This document shows positions 5,388-10,030 of a stretch of DNA of 10,030 nucleotides, one piece after another. The position numbers were made by a program, and so were the translations under genes. A model generated the notes under the pieces. The model was given only the letters and a program-made list of their open reading frames with translations. It had not been told where the DNA came from and did not search any database. This stretch comes from Methanomicrobiales archaeon. Lineage in GTDB: Archaea > Halobacteriota > Methanomicrobia > Methanomicrobiales > Methanoculleaceae. The stretch's first letter is position 1, and each line of letters begins with the position of its first letter. The stretch is taken from positions 1 through 10,030 of the forward strand of contig JAGVUK010000145.1 in assembly GCA_019136335.1 (NCBI GenBank). Reading direction: 5' to 3'.

Positions 5388-6732
5388 CAATAAACTCCTC
5401 TTCTGCATCGTGGGGGATGAACGCCCCGGCCGCGATCCGGTGCCCCCCGCCCGCGCCGCCCACCGCTGCCGACGCCTCGACGAGCGCTCCCTGCAGGTCG
5501 ACTCCCCGGGCGATCGCCCATTCGTTCGTCCGCATCGAGACCTTGATGACCTCCGGTTCGTCCACCATCACGGCGAGCACCATGATCGGTTTTCTCCAGT
5601 TCAGTTTGGAGAGCGCCATGCCCGCCCCGATCCCGACGATGGTGTCGGGGAACCGGTCGCCGGTGTGGATGTACTGGAGGTGGGAGAGTTCCGTCACCCC
5701 GGTATCGAGGATATACTGGAGCAGGTCGCGGATGACCGAGCGGTGGTGGGCGAGCATGTACTCCGCGTCGCGGTAGGCGTCGCCGCGGTCTCCGCAGCAG
5801 ATGCTGCTCCCGACCTTGGGCTTTGCCCACCGGCCGCAGGCGTTGAGCAGGGTGGCGTACTCGGAGGCGTTCCGGAGCACAGTCCGCCCGGGTTCGTCGG
5901 GGAAGATGTAGGTCTCGGCGAGGAGGCGGTCGGTCTCTCTCCCGTGCGCGATGAGCTGCTGGGCAAGGGCGCTGATGATCGTGCGCCGATCATCGAACGG
6001 GAGCTCCTCCCAGACGAGCCAGCCGCCCTGTGGGTTCTTCAGCGTCACGCCGAGCTTCTCGAGGAACCGGAGCGCCCCGGTTGTGCTGTTCGATATCCCG
6101 TCGATGTAGGGGTCGTCGCAGTAGCCGAGGCAGACGTGGACGGGGCGGGTGGACGTCCCGTAGCAGTTCAGGTCCGGTTTCTGCACGACGATGTTGCCGT
6201 ACGCCACGCCGTCCTGGACGATATCGCGCGCCGGGCCGACCAGTCCGCAGTTCTCGCGGGCCATCATGTCGCCGACGTTCCCGACCACGGCGAGCTTTGC
6301 AAGGTCGGCGTTGGCCGGGTCGATCGCTTTTGCGACCAGGTAGGCGATGCCCGCGGCGCTCATCCGGGTGATGCCGAAATCAAGGCAGTTCACCTGGGGA
6401 TAGGCCGTGCCGCAGGGCTGGCTGACGTGGTGGTCGATGATCAGGACGTCGTCCGCATCGAGACCGTGGTCCGAGAGAAGGATCTGCTGGCCGGCCCCGA
6501 GGTCGGTGAAGAGTTTCAGGGAGTCATCCTTCGGGACGTGGCGCATCGCCATCGGTTCGAGCTGGCGGACGAAGACGGAGGTGACGGATATGCCTGCACG
6601 GGCGAGCGCCTGCGCAAGGATCGACTCCGTGCTGATACCGTCGGCGTCGATGTGGGAGATGATCGTCACCGACTCCGCTTCAGCAATCCGATCTGCTGCT
6701 CTCCGCGCATCACGTTCGAGGCCCATCTCCAT
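5329..6732 (-). CDS. Archaeal RecJ-like DHH-family phosphoesterase/exonuclease
   Basis: The 467-residue product belongs to the DHH superfamily, two-metal phosphodiesterases. The DHH domain shows SHIDADGIS (26-34), DHH at 100-102 in LLSDHGLDADDVLIIDHHVSQP, and VGNVGDM (150-156), all metal-binding motifs. The C-terminal DHHA1 domain has GGGHRIAAGA (428-437). This arrangement matches archaeal RecJ-like proteins, including the GINS-associated nuclease GAN and relatives acting on single-stranded DNA or RNA. A role in replication, repair or RNA turnover cannot be separated from sequence alone. The ATG at 6732 sits about 23 bases after TTTATTGA, suggesting a leaderless transcript; a second ATG two codons later is possible. 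It heads the operon with PUA, NAC and TrmI-like genes, which argues for an RNA-linked role. No catalytic residue seems missing. Confidence 0.88.
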   Translation of the reverse strand: MEMGLERDARRAADRIAEAESVTIISHIDADGISTESILAQALARAGISVTSVFVRQLEPMAMRHVPKDDSLKLFTDLGAGQQILLSDHGLDADDVLIIDHHVSQPCGTAYPQVNCLDFGITRMSAAGIAYLVAKAIDPANADLAKLAVVGNVGDMMARENCGLVGPARDIVQDGVAYGNIVVQKPDLNCYGTSTRPVHVCLGYCDDPYIDGISNSTTGALRFLEKLGVTLKNPQGGWLVWEELPFDDRRTIISALAQQLIAHGRETDRLLAETYIFPDEPGRTVLRNASEYATLLNACGRWAKPKVGSSICCGDRGDAYRDAEYMLAHHRSVIRDLLQYILDTGVTELSHLQYIHTGDRFPDTIVGIGAGMALSKLNWRKPIMVLAVMVDEPEVIKVSMRTNEWAIARGVDLQGALVEASAAVGGAGGGHRIAAGAFIPHDAEEEFIDGVNRILKRQFAPADTGDS

Positions 6733-6750
6733 AGTAGTGCGTCGCGGGTG

Positions 6751-6758
6751 TCAATAAA
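6751..6758 (-). promoter_or_regulatory. TATA box for the DHH-PUA-NAC-TrmI operon
   Basis: TTTATTGA on the minus strand is centred 22-23 bases before the ATG at 6732, which itself lacks a Shine-Dalgarno. Archaeal spacing predicts a leaderless transcript. Confidence 0.5.
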
Positions 6759-6790
6759 CCATGCGAGCGCGGGGGAGAACGTGGTGCCCG

Positions 6791-6850
6791 GGAGTGGGGC
6801 GGGCGGGCGCAGGGGGAAGCGGTTGAAACCGCCTCTCCTCTCCCCACTCC
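6791..6850. repeat. Long imperfect stem-loop in a divergent intergenic region
   Basis: The outer arms GGAGTGGGG (6791-6799) and CCCCACTCC (6842-6850) are perfect complements. An inner stem, GCGGTT (6819-6824) and AACCGC (6827-6832), closes on a two-base GA gap, with partly pairing purine/pyrimidine stretches between. It lies between the divergent DHH and nnr promoters. No gene is visible in 6733-7006 on either strand; a palindrome CGGCCGGCCG occurs at 6898-6907. Confidence 0.5.
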
Positions 6851-6950
6851 GTGCCCTCCGTGGCGATACTCCCGCGGCCCGCTGCACCCCTGCCCTTCGG
6901 CCGGCCGCCGCTCGCACCGACCTGCTTCCCGGAGAATCCCACTCAAAAGG

Positions 6951-6957
6951 TATCTAT
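6951..6957 (+). promoter_or_regulatory. Possible TATA box for nnr
   Basis: TATCTAT, in the most AT-rich part of the gap, would place transcription near 6979, leaving a leader of about 28 bases that contains GGGAGG eight bases before the nnr ATG. Confidence 0.4.
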
Positions 6958-7006
6958 GAGAAGAATACCATAGCACCCATCAGGCAACCTTCCGGGAGGG
7001 CGAGGG

Positions 7007-8410
7007 ATGGGAGCAAACAGTATGCGGGAGTTTCTGGAGGCCGGCGTGATCGATGCGGGCCGGATGCGGGCAATCGAGGAGAACGCTGCTGCGCTCGGCC
7101 AGTCGTCGCTTCTGATGATGGAGAGCGCCGGCCGGGCGGTCGCGGAGGCCGTCCTCGCCTATAACCCCGACCGCGTCCTCGTCCTCTGCGGGAAGGGGAA
7201 CAACGGCGGCGACGGGATGGTTGCGGCCCGGTACCTCCAGCACCTCGGCGCGGTCGACGTCGTCTACCCGGACTCCGGCCCGATGACCCCCGCGGCCGCA
7301 GCCCAGGCATCCCTCCTCCGACACTGCTCCGTCGCCCTCCACCCGGTCAGGTGCGCGGCCGACGTCGAGCCCCTCGGCCGCCTTTTCGAGGAAGCGGACA
7401 TCATCGTCGACGCGATGCTCGGGACCGGGGCATCGGGCGCGGTGCGGGAGCCGCTCGCGACCCTTGTTACCCGGGCAAACGCGGGCCCGGCACCGGTCAT
7501 CGCCGTCGATATCCCCACCCCCGGCATCCGGGCGGGCCGGATCCTATCATTCCACCGGCCGAAGGTCGAGGGCGCGGACGTCGCGGATATCGGCATCCCC
7601 ATCGAGGCGGAGGTCTTCACCGGCCCCGGCGACCTCCTGCTCATCCCGGCGCGGGCACCCGGTGCCCACAAGGGCGCCGGCGGCGAGGTCCTCGTCGTCG
7701 GGGGCGGGCCCTACCAGGGGGCGCCCTACATCGCGGCGATGGGGGCGCTGCGTGCCGGGGCCGACATCGTGCGGGTCGCCTCCCCTGCCTGTATCCCCAT
7801 GCCCGATCTGATCTACGAGCGCCTGGAGGGGAGGACGATCACAGAGGAGCACCTGGAGACGATCCTCCCCCTCGTCGACCGGGCCGACGTCGTCGTCTGC
7901 GGCATGGGCCTCGGGAAAGAGAGCCACGACGTCGTGCTCGCCATCGGGGAGGCGGCAGAGCGGGCGGTCTTTGATGCCGATGCGCTCGCCCGCCCCCTGC
8001 CTGCCGCAAAGGAGACGATCTACACCCCGCACGCGGGCGAGTTCGCCCGGATGACCGGGAGGGAACCCCCGGCGGACCTCGTCGCGCGCGCCCGGTGCGT
8101 GAAGGCCGCCGCAACGGCGGGGACCATCCTCCTCAAAGGCCCGGTCGACATCGTCTCCGACGGGGCGCGGGTCAGGTTCAACCGGACCGGGACCCCCGCC
8201 ATGACCGTCGGGGGGACGGGCGACCTGCTTGCCGGTGTCGTGGGAGCGCTCTTCTGCCACCTCCCGGCCTTCGAGGCGGCCTCTATCGCCGCATACGCGA
8301 GCGGGAAAGCCGGCATGCGGGCGGCCGGAGAGCGCTGGTGCGGGATGCTCGCAACCGATATGCTCGACTACATCCCGGAGGAACTCTTCCCCCGGGGGGC
8401 ACCGGAGTAG
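7007..8410 (+). CDS. nnr: Bifunctional NAD(P)HX epimerase / ADP-dependent NAD(P)HX dehydratase
   Basis: The 467-residue fusion repairs hydrated NADH and NADPH. The N-terminal YjeF_N domain (about 5-210) epimerises R- and S-NAD(P)HX; GKGNNGGDG (62-70) is its binding loop and DAMLGTGASG carries the conserved aspartate region. The C-terminal ribokinase-like dehydratase domain (about 220-460) has HKGAGGEVLVVGGGPYQGAP, TPHAGEF (about 339-345), LLKGPVDIV, and GGTGDLLAG (about 401-409) with the catalytic aspartate. Both halves look intact, and the length is slightly short of typical two-domain members (about 490-520). The ATG at 7007 has GGGAGG eight bases upstream; a second in-frame ATG five codons later is possible. 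The stop codon lies in the loop of a perfect 14-bp hairpin. moaC follows 128 bases downstream with its own likely promoter. Confidence 0.95.
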   Translation: MGANSMREFLEAGVIDAGRMRAIEENAAALGQSSLLMMESAGRAVAEAVLAYNPDRVLVLCGKGNNGGDGMVAARYLQHLGAVDVVYPDSGPMTPAAAAQASLLRHCSVALHPVRCAADVEPLGRLFEEADIIVDAMLGTGASGAVREPLATLVTRANAGPAPVIAVDIPTPGIRAGRILSFHRPKVEGADVADIGIPIEAEVFTGPGDLLLIPARAPGAHKGAGGEVLVVGGGPYQGAPYIAAMGALRAGADIVRVASPACIPMPDLIYERLEGRTITEEHLETILPLVDRADVVVCGMGLGKESHDVVLAIGEAAERAVFDADALARPLPAAKETIYTPHAGEFARMTGREPPADLVARARCVKAAATAGTILLKGPVDIVSDGARVRFNRTGTPAMTVGGTGDLLAGVVGALFCHLPAFEAASIAAYASGKAGMRAAGERWCGMLATDMLDYIPEELFPRGAPE

Positions 8411-8433
8411 TCCTCTATACCGGTGCCCCCCGG
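8392..8433 (+). repeat. Perfect 14-bp inverted repeat around the nnr stop codon
   Basis: CCGGGGGGCACCGG and CCGGTGCCCCCCGG are exact reverse complements, separated by the 14-base loop AGTAGTCCTCTATA, which contains the TAG stop. It would be an extremely stable RNA hairpin. No T-tract follows, so it is not a classic intrinsic terminator. It could act in 3'-end formation, transcript protection or a translation-termination effect. Confidence 0.7.
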
Positions 8434-8496
8434 CGGGGCGGGCGCCGGAACCTCCGGGGCGCGGCGACCCGGTACAGCACCCTGCCCGAAGACGCC

Positions 8497-8506
8497 TTCT
8501 TTTATC
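8497..8506 (+). promoter_or_regulatory. Possible TATA box for moaC
   Basis: TTCTTTTATC is centred about 36 bases before the moaC ATG, giving a predicted leader of about 10 bases. No Shine-Dalgarno is visible before the ATG. TTTTATCC also occurs ahead of pyrB. Confidence 0.4.
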
Positions 8507-8538
8507 CCCCCGGAGACAGAAGATCTCTTGCGATACAC

Positions 8539-9033
8539 ATGAACGAGTCCGGCAAACACGGCAAGATCCCTGTCTTCACGCACATCGAGAACGACCGCGC
8601 GCAGATGGTGGATATCACGGCGAAGGCCGAGGTCCCCCGGGAAGCGGTTGCAAGCGGCAGGATCTACCTCCGGGGCGAGACGCTCCGGGCCATCCGGGAA
8701 GGAACCACGGTCAAAGGCAACGTGCTCGCGACCGCACGGGTGGCGGCCACCCTCGCGGTGAAGGATACCCCGCGCATCATCCCCATGTGCCACCCCATAC
8801 CGCTCGGGGGCATCACCATCGACTTTGCGGAGGGCGACGGCTACATCGAGGCGACCGCCCGCGTGAAGTCCTACGGGAAGACGGGCGTCGAGATGGAGGC
8901 CCTCACCGGCGTCTCGGTCGCCCTCCTCACCGTCTGGGATATGGTCAAGTCGGCGGAGAAGGACGAGGACGGGCAGTACCCGGTCACCCGGATCGATGCC
9001 GTCCGCGTCGTGGAGAAGCGCAAGGGGATGTAG
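8539..9033 (+). CDS. moaC: Cyclic pyranopterin monophosphate synthase MoaC
   Basis: The 164-residue product is MoaC, which with MoaA turns GTP into cyclic pyranopterin monophosphate, the first intermediate of molybdopterin. Methanogens need this cofactor for formylmethanofuran and formate dehydrogenases. Visible signatures are MVDITAKA (23-30), KGNVLATARVA (59-69) with K59, MCHPIPL (83-89) with H85, and SYGKTGVEMEALTGVSVALL (111-130), followed by DMVK (134-137). The K59-H85 distance equals that of K51-H77 in E. coli MoaC. The frame is open far upstream, but I chose the ATG at 8539 because length and N-terminus match the family and a TATA-like element precedes it. No other mo-cofactor gene is nearby. 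Identification is secure. Confidence 0.96.
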   Translation: MNESGKHGKIPVFTHIENDRAQMVDITAKAEVPREAVASGRIYLRGETLRAIREGTTVKGNVLATARVAATLAVKDTPRIIPMCHPIPLGGITIDFAEGDGYIEATARVKSYGKTGVEMEALTGVSVALLTVWDMVKSAEKDEDGQYPVTRIDAVRVVEKRKGM

Positions 9034-9071
9034 GTCCACCCGCGGGCGCGGGACCCGGCAAAAAGGAATTC

Positions 9072-9079
9072 TTTATTAG
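9072..9079 (+). promoter_or_regulatory. Possible TATA box for rpl15e
   Basis: TTTATTAG is the clearest AT-rich element in the 129-base gap after moaC. Transcription would start near 9101, leaving a leader of about 60 bases. Confidence 0.5.
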
Positions 9080-9105
9080 CGCTCTCGTCAACCTGTTAGG
9101 AACCA

Positions 9106-9119
9106 CGGGATGCGTCCCG
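9106..9119 (+). other. Small hairpin in the predicted rpl15e leader
   Basis: CGGGA and TCCCG pair around TGCG just after the predicted transcript start. Further on, GCGGAAACGC forms a short GAAA-capped stem. A leader of this kind could serve autoregulation, as known for some archaeal ribosomal protein operons, but that is inference. Confidence 0.3.
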
Positions 9120-9148
9120 GAAAGGAATGTGGCGGAAACGCTGAACCT

Positions 9149-9156
9149 GAGGTGAT
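9149..9156 (+). promoter_or_regulatory. Strong Shine-Dalgarno of rpl15e
   Basis: GAGGTGAT lies six bases before the ATG at 9163. It decides the start: the in-frame TTG at 9157 directly abuts this site and is too close to be used. Confidence 0.75.
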
Positions 9157-9162
9157 TTGAGA

Positions 9163-9753
9163 ATGGCAAAATCGATGTATGCCTACGTTCGCGAGGCATG
9201 GAAGCGGCCAGACAGGTCGGAAGTGAAAAGCCTCCTCTGGGAGCGCCTTCAGCAGTGGCGCCGCGAGGGGAGCGTCGTGCGCGTGGAGCGCCCGACCCGG
9301 ATCGACCGGGCCCGCTCGCTTGGATACAAGGCCAAACAGGGTATCGTCGTCGTGCGGGTCAAGGTCCGCCGGGGCGGCCGGAGAAAACCCCGGTACGTCC
9401 GCGGGCGCAGGACCGCACGCATGGGCATGCGCCGGATGACCCCGGCAAAGAGCCTGCAGCGTATGGCCGAGGAACGTGCGTCCCGCAAGTTCCCGAACAT
9501 GGAGGCCTTGAACTCCTACTGGGTCGGGGAAGACGGACGGTCCAAATGGTTTGAGGTGATCCTTGTCGACGGCCACCACCCGTCGATCCGGAGCGACCGC
9601 AACCTCGCGTGGCTGGCCGACCCGACTCACCGGGGCCGGGCGGAGCGCGGCAAGACCTCTGCCGGCATGAAGGGCCGCGGCATGCGGACGCGCGGGCGCG
9701 GGACCGAGAAGACCCGCCCGTCCGCTCTCACGCGAACCGCGGCAAATAAATAA
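9163..9753 (+). CDS. rpl15e: 50S ribosomal protein L15e
   Basis: The 196-residue, strongly basic product is the archaeal/eukaryotic ribosomal protein L15e of the large subunit. The family signature is clear from the start: AKSMYAYVREAWKRP, then SLGYKAKQGIVVVRVKVRRG, RRKPRYVRGRR, NMEALNSYWVGEDG, KWFEVILVDGHHPSI, and a flexible Arg/Gly-rich C-terminus (RGKTSAGMKGRGMRTRGRG). Length is typical. The ATG at 9163 has a strong Shine-Dalgarno six bases upstream. rnp3 follows after 28 bases, an order common in archaea ahead of RNase P and exosome-linked genes. There is no bacterial counterpart, so this gene alone identifies the sequence as archaeal or eukaryotic. Identification is secure. Confidence 0.97.
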   Translation: MAKSMYAYVREAWKRPDRSEVKSLLWERLQQWRREGSVVRVERPTRIDRARSLGYKAKQGIVVVRVKVRRGGRRKPRYVRGRRTARMGMRRMTPAKSLQRMAEERASRKFPNMEALNSYWVGEDGRSKWFEVILVDGHHPSIRSDRNLAWLADPTHRGRAERGKTSAGMKGRGMRTRGRGTEKTRPSALTRTAANK

Positions 9754-9763
9754 CCCTTTTTTT
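9744..9763 (+). promoter_or_regulatory. AT-rich box and T-tract between rpl15e and rnp3
   Basis: AAATAAATAA (9744-9753) contains the rpl15e stop and resembles a TATA box; it would start transcription near 9774, just before the rnp3 ATG. Seven Ts follow at 9757-9763, typical of archaeal intrinsic termination. The two genes may therefore be partly separate transcription units despite the 28-base gap. Confidence 0.45.
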
Positions 9764-9781
9764 ACATACGGCCTCTCTACA

Positions 9782-10030
9782 ATGAAGATCACAGATGCGA
9801 GCGTACGTCCCTATCCCGCCGGCGACTCGTCGCTTGCGCGGATGGCGGCCGAGGCGGCAGAACTCGGGTTCGACAGCATCGTCGCCATCGGCGAGGGCGC
9901 TCTCCCGGGCCGGGGGCCGGCGGTTCTCCGCGGTGCCGTGATCGGTGCCGCGTCCCATAAGGAGGTCATCAGGCAGGTGCGCGAGCCCGCCGTCCGGCGT
10001 GCCGACGTGGTCTTTGTCAACGCGGGGGAC
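9782..10030 (+). CDS. rnp3: RNase P protein component 3 (Rpp30), partial at the right edge
   Basis: The first 83 residues are visible and the frame runs off the window. The start MKITDASVRPYPAGDSS, then LARMAAEAAELGFDSIVAIGE (18-38) and ADVVFVNAGD (74-83), fit the TIM-barrel-like Rpp30/PHP-fold protein of archaeal RNase P. This subunit partners Pop5 and helps the RNA subunit cleave tRNA 5' leaders. A place right after rpl15e is the usual archaeal context, with the Pop5 gene expected next outside the window. No Shine-Dalgarno is visible before the ATG; a TATA-like box about 33 bases upstream suggests a leader of only a few bases. The call rests on the N-terminal third plus context. Confidence 0.88.
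   Translation, partial: MKITDASVRPYPAGDSSLARMAAEAAELGFDSIVAIGEGALPGRGPAVLRGAVIGAASHKEVIRQVREPAVRRADVVFVNAGD

Noticed and set aside
5251..7164. 637-codon plus-strand open frame opposite the DHH gene
   Set aside because: It is the mirror of a well-supported DHH protein with intact motifs. It is Val/Asp-rich, as expected for the complement of high-GC coding sequence.
9121..9162. Possible C/D box RNA ahead of rpl15e (two CTGA elements and a GTGATTTGA)
   Set aside because: The C box does not match RTGATGA, the order of boxes is wrong, and the GTGAT element is explained as the Shine-Dalgarno.

Overview
The window is archaeal and comes from a high-GC methanogen, most likely of the order Methanomicrobiales (Methanoculleus-like). 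The methanogen signal is an HdrA-type FAD/iron-sulfur protein. The archaeal signal is a NAC protein, an archaeal-type phosphopantetheine adenylyltransferase, ribosomal protein L15e followed by RNase P subunit Rpp30, an archaeal RecJ-like DHH protein, and TATA-like boxes about 25 bases ahead of starts or leaders. The genus is inferred from gene content and GC richness only.

Layout. 1-999 (minus): a gamma-class carbonic anhydrase overlaps by 8 bases the start of a short HdrA-like gene that runs off the left edge. 1000-1577: a C-rich, hairpin-dense gap with no convincing gene. 1629-2087 (plus): coaD. 2080-3440 (minus): pyrB and pyrI, overlapping by ATGA. 3650-3838 (plus): a 62-residue protein built of two matching four-cysteine modules. 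3842-6732 (minus): a four-gene operon in which every neighbour overlaps (DHH/RecJ-like, PUA protein, NAC, TrmI-like methyltransferase). 6733-7006: a divergent promoter region with a long imperfect stem-loop. 7007-8410 (plus): NAD(P)HX epimerase/dehydratase, whose stop codon lies in the loop of a perfect 14-bp hairpin. 8539-9033 (plus): moaC. 9163-10030 (plus): rpl15e and the start of rnp3.

How the genes fit together. Most are core housekeeping: CoA synthesis (coaD), pyrimidines (pyrBI), nicotinamide cofactor repair (nnr), molybdopterin synthesis for formylmethanofuran and formate dehydrogenases (moaC), nascent-chain handling and RNA metabolism (DHH-PUA-NAC-TrmI), and ribosome/tRNA maturation (rpl15e-rnp3). 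The carbonic anhydrase/HdrA pair is the only part tied to methanogenic energy metabolism. I see no CRISPR array, insertion sequence, tRNA, rRNA or prophage. The less explained items are the structured gap at 1000-1577, the short HdrA coupled to a carbonic anhydrase, the tandem cysteine-module protein, and the hairpin around the nnr stop codon.
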